This document shows, one piece after another, positions 10,933-21,465 of a stretch of DNA of 64,000 bases (positions are counted from its first letter, which is position 1; each line of letters begins with the position of its first letter). Made by a program: the position numbers and the translations under genes. The notes under the pieces were generated by a model. That model had not been told where the DNA came from. It made no database searches and was given only the letters and a program-made list of their open reading frames with translations. The DNA is from Xylogone sp. PMI_703 (taxonomy: Eukaryota > Ascomycota > Leotiomycetes). The stretch is from positions 5,952,001 through 6,016,000 of the forward strand of contig JAJTUQ010000002.1 in the NCBI GenBank assembly GCA_021399445.1, in the 5' to 3' direction.

Positions 10933-12232
10933 ATGGCTCCTACTAAACTTGAGACTGAGGATCACTCTCGTGATGCCGCCTTCAACAAGGCCATGCACAA
11001 GGACTCGTCCAAAGCTGGAGGAGGATTGAGGGCAATGATGAAGAAAGACAAAGCTGCACAAAAGGCGGCAGTCGATGCATACTTCAAGCACTGGGACAAC
11101 AAGGCAGCAAAAGACGAGACTGACGCTGATCGAGAGGTGCGCATTGAATACCGCCACTCCTGAACTACAATTGCTAACCTGCCCCTTTTTACAGTCACGA
11201 AGAGCAGAATACGCTACTTTGACAAGACAGTATGTAACCCAAACTCCTTTATATATCTTGATGTACTAATCGACTTGTTCAGTTATTACAACTTGGGTAC
11301 CGATCTTTACGAGTATGGATGGGGTCAATCCTTCCACTTCTGTCGTTTTGCATACGGTGAACCATTCTACCAAGCCATTGCTCGCCACGAACACTATCTT
11401 GCCCACAAAATCGACATCAATGAGGGCGACAGAGTCCTCGATGTTGGATGTGGTGTCGGAGGACCTGCCCGAGAGATTGCAAAGTTCACCGGGGCACACA
11501 TTACTGGTCTGAATAACAATGACTACCAGATTGAGCGTGCCACACGGTATGCAGCAAAGGAAGGTCTCTCAAATCAGCTGAAGTTTGTCAAGGGTGACTT
11601 TATGGTTCGTAACTGCAATTCTCAATACAATTTAAACTGGCTAACAGAATTCTCAGCAAATGTCATTCCCAGAGAACAGCTTCGATGCTGTCTACGCTAT
11701 TGAAGCCACCGTCCATGCGCCATCTCTCGAAGGTGTCTACTCGCAGATCTTCCGTGTCTTGAAGCCCGGTGGAACATTCGGTGTCTACGAGTGGCTCATG
11801 ACCGACAAGTATGACAACAACAACCAGCATCACCGTGAAATACGTCTTGGTATCGAGCAAGGTGATGGTATTTCCAACATGGTCACAATCTCAGAGGGTC
11901 TTGCTGCCATCAAAGCGGCTGGCTTCGAGTTAATACACCACGAGGATCTTGCCAAACGACCAGATGCTACCCCGTGGTACTACCCACTTGCTGGTGAATT
12001 CAAGCACATGGGTACAATCGGAGACTTCTTCACCATTGCACGCATGACCTGGTGGGGCCGATCTCTCGCCCACAAATTCATCGGCATCTTAGAAACTGTC
12101 GGTGTTGCTCCAGGCGGTACCCAGAAGACCGCAGACAGTCTTGCTGTTGCTGCTGACTGCCTCGTTGCTGGTGGCAAGGAGGATCTTTTCACTCCCATGT
12201 ACCTGATGGTTGCGCGAAAACCATTAAACTAG
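10933..12232 (+). CDS. ERG6: Sterol 24-C-methyltransferase Erg6
   Basis: This enzyme transfers a methyl group from S-adenosylmethionine to C-24 of zymosterol or lanosterol in ergosterol synthesis, on ER membranes and lipid droplets. Four exons, 10933-11136, 11195-11229, 11283-11604 and 11657-12232, give 378 residues, the normal family size. The sterol-binding Region I is [11 protein letters not shown] at 89-99. SAM motif I is [10 protein letters not shown] at 132-141, followed by the EATVHAP and LKPGG segments of the methyltransferase fold and the C-terminal sterol-MT domain. The second exon is only 35 nt. Introns are 52-58 nt, with clear GCTAAC branch sites in introns 1 and 4-side. The third donor is GTTCGT, non-consensus but required for frame. 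The start matches the MAP-type terminus of orthologues. Confidence 0.96.
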
Positions 12233-12904
12233 ATGTAATATCTAATATCTTCATATTCGTTGCTAGGGTTATTATGGTCATATACAATATTATTAATACG
12301 CTGTAGGGAGTTGTCAGTCTTCGAAAGCGCGTTTTGTTCGAGGCTGTCGGGACAGTGAGGACAAATGGGCTGTTTGTATACTGGCGGAGTTGGGTCGTGG
12401 AATGGATAAAATGAACCGACATGTCTTAAGGTCTAGCATAGATGGGGGATAACTGAATGGCAGTGTGCTGTACACATAATAGAGGGGATATAAAATATAT
12501 AATGAACATGTTAACTGCTTTAATTGCAAAACAGAATCAGAAAATCCCGTGATATAATACTACCAAAAATTGTTTCCAAGGGAATAATAGAGCGGTGAGC
12601 GAAGGACCCCTTGGAAGAGATACATTTTACTCCCCCTGATGATCCTATGGAAGGGGCTAGCCAGGTCAATAAGGTGCTGTCAGAGGCCTCCTAAAGAGAC
12701 GCAACCCATTTGTGTTTCTGAACCAAACTGATTTTAACTTTTCTATACTTAGTAAATGTGTATTCAACCCGCACGACACAACCTATGGTGGATTCTTTGG
12801 CATCAAAATGAGAGTTGTAGGTAGGCTTTTAACGTTTGGGGCAATTTCATTTGCCTTTATAAGACGAAATAGCGCATCCAAACCCTAACAAATTGGAAAC
12901 AATA
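12233..12904. other. ERG6 3' region and intergenic DNA
   Basis: AT-rich DNA contains the ERG6 3' untranslated region and probably its poly(A) site. No coding frame is supported. A TGATGA/CTGA pair around 12637 and 12717 recalls C/D snoRNA boxes, but no terminal stem was seen. Confidence 0.5.
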
Positions 12905-12994
12905 GCTTACGTGGTCCAATGGTTAGGATTCCACCCTTCCATCTCAACGTGAGAGAGAGAGGTGGAGGTTCGCGTTCGATTCGCGGCGTTTGCA
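12905..12994 (+). tRNA. tRNA-Gly(TCC) with intron; atypical acceptor stem
   Basis: A cloverleaf folds by eye. The D arm pairs GTCC with GGAT; the anticodon stem pairs CCACC with GGTGG, with anticodon TCC at 12938-12940. An 18-nt intron at 12942-12959 sits in the canonical position after base 37. The variable loop has 4 nt, the T arm is TCGCG-TTCGATT-CGCGG, and discriminator A is 12994. A and B box-like elements are present and a T-rich terminator follows at about 13000. The anticodon region matches yeast tRNA-Gly(TCC). The acceptor stem has two adjacent T-T oppositions (3:70 and 4:69), so it may be a decaying copy or a divergent gene. Confidence 0.75.
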
Positions 12995-13881
12995 TAATTT
13001 TATTTTTTCCTTTTTCTTTGGCCTCGCTTTTCATTTTGACAGTGATTCTTTTAAAAGTAACATCTCTAGACGGTCTCTATTGTGTTGAGGTGCAATAAAA
13101 AGTGCATTCCTGAAGCGAGAGTCCGTTGTTTTCGTTGGTTGATTCTCGCGAGATGGACCCCCCCTATCAACATTTCCTGACTCAGCTATATGCTGTGCAG
13201 AATGGTGTCACCGGGCGTGGACGGCTTGTTCTCAGGCAATAAATACGTATACTGAAAATGTCTGCACATTAAGCTCATTATTACGTGCAATGGAGAAGTA
13301 ACTAGGATCCAATTATCAGGTTGCTGAAGGATGCCTCTGCCTCTGCCAATAGCCGGCACATTAACTACATTGGAGAAGAAATATGTCTCAATAACCATGC
13401 GTGTACCATCCAAGCACAACTCCCCCAGGAATATCAACGACTCCAGTGCATGCATCCCGCTCAGGCAAACTCAACACCAATTAAGTAGTGAAAAACAACA
13501 GAAGGGACAAAGCATAACCAAGCTCTTATTTGTTGCCTTTGTATTTTATTTCTTCCACGCCCCTTTCCTGATTACCCTGCAAAAAAAGAATTCCTCCCGC
13601 TCCCCAGTAGACATGATCCCTGCCATGTCCAATGAAAGAGAGATATATATATGTTGCCCTCTAAATGAAAGAGAAACGCCTGCACCATGACCCCGTGGTG
13701 CTGGTTATCGTCGAAAAGATTTATATGTATACTCGACGGAGGTATATTAAGCAGGCCATTATTCTTCAAAAGAAAATACGACATGGCAGACTGTATATTG
13801 GCACATAGCCCCAATACTAGTCGAAAGCCTAAGAAAGAAATGTGAAGAGAGAGAGCACGGAGACGGCGAAGGCAGCGCAGC
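12995..13881. other. Intergenic DNA between tRNA-Gly and SSK1
   Basis: T-rich termination sequence follows the tRNA directly. The rest is AT-rich, with no supported gene; the right part should be the SSK1 3' untranslated region. Confidence 0.5.
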
Positions 13882-16227
13882 TCATGCCATTATTCCTTCT
13901 GGATTAAGGACATCTTCAGCCTCTTCTCTAATACTCCTAGTAGTAGTTGTAGGAGTGCTATTCATGCTAGTACGCTTCTTTTTCTTTGTGGCGGTAGCTG
14001 TCTTCTTCTTCTCGGCCTCATCCTTTTCAGTAGATTGTGAATAGTCTTTCCACTTCCGCCAACCGTCAAAATCTATTAGTGCTTGCATGCAGCCCCATTC
14101 CATGACTTTTCGCTCAAGCCAGACAAAATTGACAGGCTTCGTCAAGAAGTCATTACACCCTGCTGCTAAAGCTTCGTGCCTATCAGATTGCAAAGAGGAT
14201 GCAGTCAAGGCGACAATGATAACTGGAGACTTGAACAGCACAGGAGTTGGCAGGATATCATCTTCGCTAAGAGTAGAATCGCTCATATCTTCTTCAGGAG
14301 CGGTACTGCTTGCACTGGAGGTGAAGACACCAATGTGATTTAGTCGCTCGAGACGACGGATTTCTTTTGTCGCTTCCAGACCACTCATAATCGGGAGCTG
14401 GATGTCCATCAAAACCAGATGGAAGCCTCCGGAACGCCATTTTGTTACGGCTTCCCGCCCATTCATAGCTGTCTGCCAGCGCACTTTTAAGCGCTTCATG
14501 AACGCCTCTAACAGCTTCAGATTGATGATATTATCTTCTACTATCAACACATTGATAGGTGGAACCGCGCCATTCAAGAGGCTGCCGGCTGGGAGCGTAG
14601 GATGATCCACGGCGGTTTTAGGTTTTGAGCGCTTGACTCTATTATTAGGCCGGGGTGAAGAAACTCGTGGGGGCGGTGTAGCTACTCGTTGAATCTGGGT
14701 TCCGTCTGCCAGCGGAGGCGTGGGCATCGGTGGAGGGCCTGATGGTACAGCAGCTGGATCTGGAGTACCTGAATGCGTTCTCTGCATTGTGGGATGTAAT
14801 TGCGGATTGGTGGCGGATGGCGGGATTGGTGAGTGAGTTGTAAGGACTGTAGGAGAGGCAGTGTGTTGACGACCAACTCTTGGTCTCTCTCCTCTATGCC
14901 TTTGGTCGGTGCTGTCTCTGTGATGTCGTCTCGTGCTTCCTGGCGATGGTAGAGGCGGTACGTGGCCTGTTGTGAGAACAGACATCGAGTGTTGGAGTGG
15001 TGCAGCATGGGCTTGTCCATTGGCGGTAGCAGGCATGCTATTTGTCAAGCGTGGAGATGGCATGGCTGCTGGAGGCATCGGAGGGAAGTAATCTGAAGCA
15101 GTCTCGACGGGGCGACCCTCGTGATAAGATGCGGCATGTCCTGGAGAAGGCCTCGGTGTCCGCCGTAAGGGAACATCGATGATCAAAGCTTCGTCAATGG
15201 TCTGTCCTCCGGGGTAATATGCATCCAAAGCTCGACACATCTGCTCTTCCGGGCCCAGTGTTCTCTCTTGCCTGTTATTTTCTCTCGGCACGATCCTTAT
15301 GGTGACATCTGGGGCATCGAAATTGCGGCCGAGCGAATTGGCATATTTTCGTAAGATGGTATCTCGGACGTCATCTACTAGGTCATCCTCATGTACTACT
15401 ACTAGAGTTGCCGATGCACCGGGGCGCTTGACCCATATCTTCCTCTCGACCATGTTTGACGTTCTCTCGAGGTGGTTGGTAAAATATTCGAGGTTCGGGG
15501 TTTGTGCGTCAGCAGCCGTGTTGGTCTCGAGCAACGTCTTGATCAACCGGGTCTGCTGTCGAGGAATCAAGCTCTGGCGTCTCTCGAACTCGCTTGGCCT
15601 CTTGTTGGGAGCAAGCTCGGTGATGGTGTCCTGGGTGTGTCGATTCAATTGATTGTCTCCCGGCTGGTCATTGTTTTCCTTCTCGTATTCCTCGGCCACG
15701 GGCGGTATGTCTGTGTTGGGAGTCGGAAAGTCAACGGTGGTCGACGGGCTGCCCTGCCTGCAGTCTTCAACACTGGATTCGAGGATATTCGAGGTGGTGG
15801 AAGCTGTGGTGGTAGTGGACATTTGACGACGACGATGTTGTTGATCGCTTCCCGTCCCGCAGGCGACTGCCGCCTGAGCACCTTGCAACGGCTGGGAAGC
15901 TGTTGGCGCAGAACCAGCCTGACTAGTATTACCACCACTTCCACCACCAGCCTCGTCCTTGAGATCACTGATCTCAGCGCCCGGCGTAGGAGGCTGCTGC
16001 TGAAGCGGGCTGTCCAGAGATGTCAGCGACACTGCCTTGTTGTCTCTGCGGTGGGCGGCGACGAAATCGCCTTCCTTTTGCTCGACCAGATGCGTCTCGG
16101 CGGCATCTCCTGAGGATTCCAAGGAGGCGGCGGAATACCGTCTGGCAAAGCGAGCCCGCAAGCGCGTCTTCAGATTGCCAATCGCCATGGAAGGAGCGCC
16201 GACTGTCTCACGGAGGGTGTTTGTCAT
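13882..16227 (-). CDS. SSK1: Ssk1-type response regulator of the HOG pathway
   Basis: This is the terminal response regulator of the phosphorelay feeding the HOG MAP-kinase cascade (osmotic, oxidative and fungicide stress). One exon from the ATG at 16227 gives 781 residues. A longer in-frame ATG at 16404 would add 59 residues of low-complexity Ala/Cys-rich sequence that look like untranslated leader, so 16227 is preferred; an ATG at 16189 is also possible. The N-terminal half is disordered and Ser/Pro/Thr-rich, with a conserved VVVHEDDLVDDVRDTIL block. The receiver domain begins near INVLIVEDNIINLKLLEAF, with phospho-acceptor Asp608 in LVLMDIQLP, and the conserved VALTAS and FLTKPVN elements follow. 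There is no output DNA-binding domain, as expected for Ssk1. The tail is Lys/Thr-rich. Confidence 0.92.
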   Translation of the reverse strand: MTNTLRETVGAPSMAIGNLKTRLRARFARRYSAASLESSGDAAETHLVEQKEGDFVAAHRRDNKAVSLTSLDSPLQQQPPTPGAEISDLKDEAGGGSGGNTSQAGSAPTASQPLQGAQAAVACGTGSDQQHRRRQMSTTTTASTTSNILESSVEDCRQGSPSTTVDFPTPNTDIPPVAEEYEKENNDQPGDNQLNRHTQDTITELAPNKRPSEFERRQSLIPRQQTRLIKTLLETNTAADAQTPNLEYFTNHLERTSNMVERKIWVKRPGASATLVVVHEDDLVDDVRDTILRKYANSLGRNFDAPDVTIRIVPRENNRQERTLGPEEQMCRALDAYYPGGQTIDEALIIDVPLRRTPRPSPGHAASYHEGRPVETASDYFPPMPPAAMPSPRLTNSMPATANGQAHAAPLQHSMSVLTTGHVPPLPSPGSTRRHHRDSTDQRHRGERPRVGRQHTASPTVLTTHSPIPPSATNPQLHPTMQRTHSGTPDPAAVPSGPPPMPTPPLADGTQIQRVATPPPRVSSPRPNNRVKRSKPKTAVDHPTLPAGSLLNGAVPPINVLIVEDNIINLKLLEAFMKRLKVRWQTAMNGREAVTKWRSGGFHLVLMDIQLPIMSGLEATKEIRRLERLNHIGVFTSSASSTAPEEDMSDSTLSEDDILPTPVLFKSPVIIVALTASSLQSDRHEALAAGCNDFLTKPVNFVWLERKVMEWGCMQALIDFDGWRKWKDYSQSTEKDEAEKKKTATATKKKKRTSMNSTPTTTTRSIREEAEDVLNPEGIMA

Positions 16228-19200
16228 CGAGCTTGATTCTATTCTATATTCTTTTTTCCTCTTCTCGTCCGGGGCAGCAGTAGCAGCAGCAGCACAGCAC
16301 AACACCGCACCGCGCGCGATGGAGAGGGCGAGGGGTGCGTGTGTGCTGGCACTCTCCTTCTTCTCCAGAGGAGAGAGAAAAAGAGTGCGGAATTTACGGT
16401 GCACCTTGAAGAAAATGATTTCTGGCTCAGGGAAGAAGATCCATAAGTGGTTTTTTGTGAATAAGCACGTAGCATAAAAAACAGGCCAGTCCGCGGGCAG
16501 CTAATGGAACATTCGGGATAATCCAGCAGGACAACCTAAGCTCGGCATGGAAGATATTATGAAGGGGAAGGAGAGGCAAGTGGGAAAAAAAGTTACAGGA
16601 CCCCCAGACGAAGAGACGAAGACAGACCAGGCGAAGAAATGGGGCGCATGAATTCAGAGGTGTATGTTTTTTTATTAACCACCTCTATTGCTGCAATTCC
16701 ACGCACAAGAGGCATAGAGCATGAGAATGTAGCCATCCTATTTGTTCTCGACCGCATGCAATCTCTCACACGCGTCCTCGGTTGCTGCCACAGGGCATCC
16801 AGGCGTCGAGAGCGCGGAGGGGGTGTTTGGCAGCAGCAGAGAAGGCGTTGTGGAGCAACGAATCCGCCCAACCATCGACGACTTCTACCAGCTGCCTTCC
16901 CCCATCTTGCATCTGGAAGGGGCGAAAAAATAACCACTTTTTCCAGCACTCTGCCAGTAGTATCTGCTCTTACCTGCTGTATTTCCCTAAACCTCCGAAT
17001 CGACCAACCGCGGTTAGCTAAAATAACCATAAAAAGTTGGATGAAGGCTCGGAAGGCTGCTGGGCCTGTGAGCCAACCAGAGGGCGCGCATAAACAACGA
17101 AACACACGCCCCGGGCTGGTGCTGTGGCTGTGGCTGTGGCCAGAGTCTGTGGCATCTGCCAAGTTCCCCCAGAAGGGCTTGCTGCCATTCGATCCGGCTT
17201 GCTCGAATTGCACGTACAGCATCGTGCACGATTCACTGGTTTCTCTGTACTGTACCATTTTCGCCATTATTCTCGGGTCTAGAGCCAGATAGCCCCGATA
17301 GCTCAAGTGGAGAAAACACACCCAACTGGGGATCCACCATCAAACATGGGGAATCTCTACACAGTACTTGTACAGTATTCTCCCATGTACTGCACGCCTC
17401 ATGTTTCGAGATTCCGAAATACAAGTAAACCCTCAAAATAAAGTCCAAAGCCTATCAATGGTAAAAACAGGGCTGCGAACCCTTACAACCAGGAAGCATT
17501 ACCCAGTACTGTAGGAAAGTCTCCAACCCCCGACTCCAAACAAGACCTTCACATCTGCACATATCAGTTCATCAATGCAGAAACCAGCACACGCAAGCCT
17601 CACCTCTTCAAAATACTGTTATCTACCTGTGGCGTTCGCTATCCAAGCCCAACACAGCCACAACCCACCGATGTTAAACCGCCACCACAGCCATAATAAC
17701 CATCACTGCAGCGTACGCTACAGTACAGTACAGTACATCGCAGTACAAAGTAAAGGAAAACCCCCAGCCAAGCAAAGCCAACGAAAACAAAGAATACCTC
17801 GGAGAAAGTTTAGAAAAAAAGAAGAAGCTCGGCTGAAGTGTAACGTATCCAGATCCGATACCCGTATGCCGTACAAACATGTGTGTGCATCTGCCTACCA
17901 AGAACTCCAAGTGGCGATTCCAATTCCTCCTTTGCCTTGCCTTTTTCTGGCCTTGCTTCCCCAGTTTCATCCGTGTTTTCGGGATAGCCCAGCACTGCAA
18001 CTCGGAAGAAAAGACATCGCCACTGCCCTCTCTCTTCCTCCCGTACCCGTTTCCCGACCTATCTCCATTCACCTTAACCTTCGCCTCCGCATTGGCATTG
18101 TTGTAGTAGAACACCGAGAACACGCAGCGAAGGCGGTAGTGTAGTGAGTGCAGATCCAGCCATCGTGCATAGTCCACACACCCCATACGGTTTCTCTTTC
18201 TTCTTCAAGGCTTGCACGGCTTGCATGATCGACTACCTAGTTGGATTGTTAGCTTATGTTTAGCTCTGGGAATATCTCCGTGAAAGAAAATGGAGATGTG
18301 GATAGAGGGAATGTGTGGTGTTGTGAGTCGTGTGTTGTGGCGACGAAAAGATGGAGGATCTGCCCCCTTTCCTTGCCTAGCAGAGCCGAAGAGCCAGTCT
18401 CTTCTTCCCATTGGAAGGGATACATGGATAATCCCATTGCTTTGGGTGCTTGGGCAGAAAGAAGTTGGGGAAGTAACATTCACAACGGCGATGGCCGAGT
18501 ATGGCACCATCTCCACATACGCTGAGCACACGCGACACACACACATATTGTAGAATCAATGCATGCATTTGATATATGTTCACCCCCCTAATGCTATGGG
18601 GCCTATCTGCTGCCGCTTGGGTATACACACAACATATTACCGGCACTGTATCTCTGCCCTTGCCCCGCCCCTCAATTATCGATACACTATCATCCAACCA
18701 AAGGTACAGCCCCGGGGCAAGATCTGATCTGCATAAAAAGAAATATTCCACTAGATAGAACGTATTGAGGCTCTGCCGTTTTCCTGGCTCGCACTCGTAG
18801 CCCTATGTCTTCCAGAGAATGTCAAAGATCATGGTACCAATTGCCAAAATATGGACCAATGTAATTTCTGAGTAATGAGCTAGACGCTCTTCTTTCCTAT
18901 TCCACCGTACGCTGCTGCTCATTCTGTCACCATAGTTTCCTCTTATGTAAGTAAGAAAAGGCGGAGAGACGCGAGATCGCCGCGAGTCTCCACATGCGAA
19001 ATGCACAAGCCTAAACGGCCATGCTAGAGGGATAAGAAAAGGTAATAGTATCAGGAAGCCGACCGACATTAAATACAATATGTGTAGTCTGGTAATGATT
19101 AGGGAAAGGAGAAAGGCGAACAAAGCTCACCCAGCTGAGTTGCGGCAATTTCGAGTAAGAAAGAAGTAGCAGCGTCCTACAGATGGTAATCCGTTTATCT

Positions 19201-19234
19201 TGTAGGAACCCAGTAAAAGTAAGATGCAGCCTGA
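16228..19234. other. Gene-poor intergenic region with GTAC-rich motifs
   Basis: The left end holds the SSK1 promoter. Between 16593 and 17321, long frames exist on both strands, but neither shows domains or codon bias. A CAGTA pentamer array lies at 17721-17745, and other GTAC clusters at 17225-17260 and 17361-17392. A tRNA T-arm-like string near 17480 does not fold into a tRNA. The right part is the kinase 3' flank. Confidence 0.55.
17721..17745. repeat. CAGTA pentamer array
   Basis: CAGTA is repeated three times in tandem and once more after ACATCG, giving several GTAC palindromes. It belongs to a GTAC-rich motif seen in many intergenic parts of the window. Confidence 0.7.
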
Positions 19235-21465
19235 TCACATATCGGCGCCTCCAGGAAGACGAATGAGTTTGTGTCCGGCGTGATTGTTCGGAGGAAGATG
19301 GTTGTGCTGAACGACCTTGTTCAGGGTCTTGGTGAAGGTCTTGAGTTTGGTGACATCGATCTTGTACGTCGGATCATCGTAGCTATCAATCTGACAGCAC
19401 TCAACGTTTTTCATCCACCGATTCTTCGCGACCTCAGCTATAGTAGCTCGTCGCTTCGGGTCGGGGTTAAGCATGGTAAGGAGTAATCGTCGTAGTGCTG
19501 GGGGGTTGATGTGGTTATCGAAGAACGAAACATTAGGATAGTCAAGTTCCGTGATGCCGGCCTCTGGAGACTCAGAGTGCTTCTTGTTCCACTTCTCCCA
19601 TCCTCGGACAAGATCATCATACAATGGCGAACTGCCAGCCTCGGCCCTCTCCCACAAGCATCCGTTGGCGCACATGCAAAGCATCACAATTGCAGCACCC
19701 CATACATCCAGAGGTCGTGGATCATATTTGCCTATACCAGTTAGCGAAAGGGCAGTGAATCCTGTCATCAAGCAAACATACCATATTTCTTTCCTGCGAT
19801 AACTTCTGGCGCAATATATGGGGGGCTGCCGCAAATACCAGGATCGCAAAGTCTAATCTCGCCCATCTCCTTCCCGCACTGACCACCAGCCGCTCTCAGG
19901 CCGGGATGTATACCAGCAAAAACCTCAGAAACGCCAAAATCTGTAATTTTAAGCTTGCTGTCTTTAGTTATCAAAAGATTCTCTAGTTTGATATCGCGAT
20001 GCGCAATGCCGTTGCTGTGAAGATAATTGATGCCTTGAACGAGTTGCTTGAATAGACATAGACGATCAACTTGGTGTTCGCTCTTGGCAAGATATTTCTG
20101 GTTGACAAGGCTGAACAAATCACCATGCTCGCAGAACTCCATGACATGGTTCCAACGTCCATTGTGGGTGCAGAGGCGGATAGTCTCGACGATATTTGGA
20201 TGATGTGCACTTTTGGCAATTGAGTACTCGGATTTCACCTTCTTCTCATAGTCCTCGGCTTTCTCTGTGGACGACTTGCCACGGAACTCCTTCACCGCAT
20301 AGATCTCACCAGGACAACCTTTCCGAGTCATGAGCCTCACATTCGCCGTGGCACCTTTCCCAACCGATTTACCGCGTCGTCCAACCAGCTTGCTTTGGTC
20401 GGAGAATTCAGAATACAATTCCACAACATCCACCATGAAATCGTCCGGAAGACTCAGACTTAGTCGCCTTGACTTCAATCCGATACCAGTCTCGGCAGCC
20501 ATGCCCCAGACTTGTCTGGGCATTTCCTTGACATATGCTTGCTGCTGCTGTTGCTGTTTCTCACGTGCATGTTGAAGATCTACACTGGTAGCGCGGTGCC
20601 GACGGTATTCGTGCTTCTCTTCCTTCTCCTGCGGAGCAAAGCTGATCTTGTGTTTAGTTAGCTTATCCCGAATGCTGAATCCTGTGGACGAGCGATTCTT
20701 CTTCTTGGAAGCAAAGAAGTCCTCACTCTCTGGTGCGAGGCCATCTTGAGGTGGTGTCAAGCCAGTATCAGCAGGCGATCCCGGAGACTGGGGAGTATTG
20801 GACCTCGTGCTAAACGGCGATGATGCAGTTGACATTCTTCTGAAGGATAACCGACGGCCATCTTTTGATAATATTGGTTCGCTATCATTTGCAATTGCAG
20901 ACCCGTGTAAGGGCGTCAATGGCCGGATGTTGACGTTGTTACTATGCGAATGTGAATTTGATCTCTTAAATAGACCAGTCACGGCTCTGCGTACTGATCC
21001 GTCTTTTCCATTTCCATTTTTTCGCTGGCTTGTCTGAGCTGTGGTCGTGTTAGAAGTCGTTGTTGCAGCGGTATTCTTCTTTGCAGGTGTGCCGGGTGGT
21101 GTGGGAGCAGTGTTGAGAATAAGAGGTGGTTTGGGAGCCGAGACGGGAACCGCGAACGGCTGGACACTCTCATTGCTGCCCGTTGACACAGCAGGTTCAC
21201 CGTGGAAAGAATGAGGATGTTGACTCTCTGTAGGCGTTATAGGTTCGATGGCAGACTCGCTGTTGGTCTCATCCTCCTCCTCTGGTATCGAACTTTGTAA
21301 GTCTATGGGGCGAGATTCAGGCGAAGACGAGTAACTCTCCGATTGAGAGTGGACATCTCTCGAGTCGTGGGAGATTTTGTTCTGAGACGGCGCATTATAG
21401 GAAACTGGATTGAATACAGGGTGGCCAGCTGGTGCCTGTGGGGTGGTGGTGGCTACCGTCGACAT
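19235..21465 (-). CDS. HAL-family Ser/Thr protein kinase (Hal4/Sat4-Hal5-like)
   Basis: Hal-type kinases stabilise plasma-membrane potassium and nutrient transporters in yeast, so a role in cation homeostasis is likely. Two exons, 21465-19782 and 19731-19235, around a 50-nt intron give 726 residues. The N-terminal 340 residues are Ser/Thr/Pro-rich and disordered, with a basic KRSNSHSHS block. The kinase domain starts near 365 with GRRGKSVGKGATANVRL (Gly loop), then YAVKEF (ATP Lys), HRDIKLEN with catalytic Asp491, ITDFGVSE, and CGSPPYIAPEV. The insert after DFG and the YDPRPLDVWGAAI segment are typical of this family. A short poly-Gln stretch lies near 305. Which yeast paralogue it matches best cannot be told by eye. 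Confidence 0.88.

Noticed and set aside
12630..12735. C/D snoRNA-like boxes (TGATGA, CTGA)
   Set aside because: No terminal stem and no C'/D' pair; short boxes like these are common by chance.
16228..16404. 59-residue N-terminal extension of SSK1
   Set aside because: Low-complexity Ala/Cys-rich sequence before a well-placed ATG; it is more likely untranslated leader.
16593..17321. Overlapping long frames on both strands (242 and 217 residues)
   Set aside because: Neither has a domain, signal peptide or conserved-looking segment; they mirror each other in a GC-rich, stop-poor stretch next to the SSK1 promoter.
17455..17515. tRNA T-arm-like GGGTTCGCAGCCC on the minus strand
   Set aside because: The T loop lacks the conserved A58, and no D arm, anticodon stem or acceptor stem could be folded.
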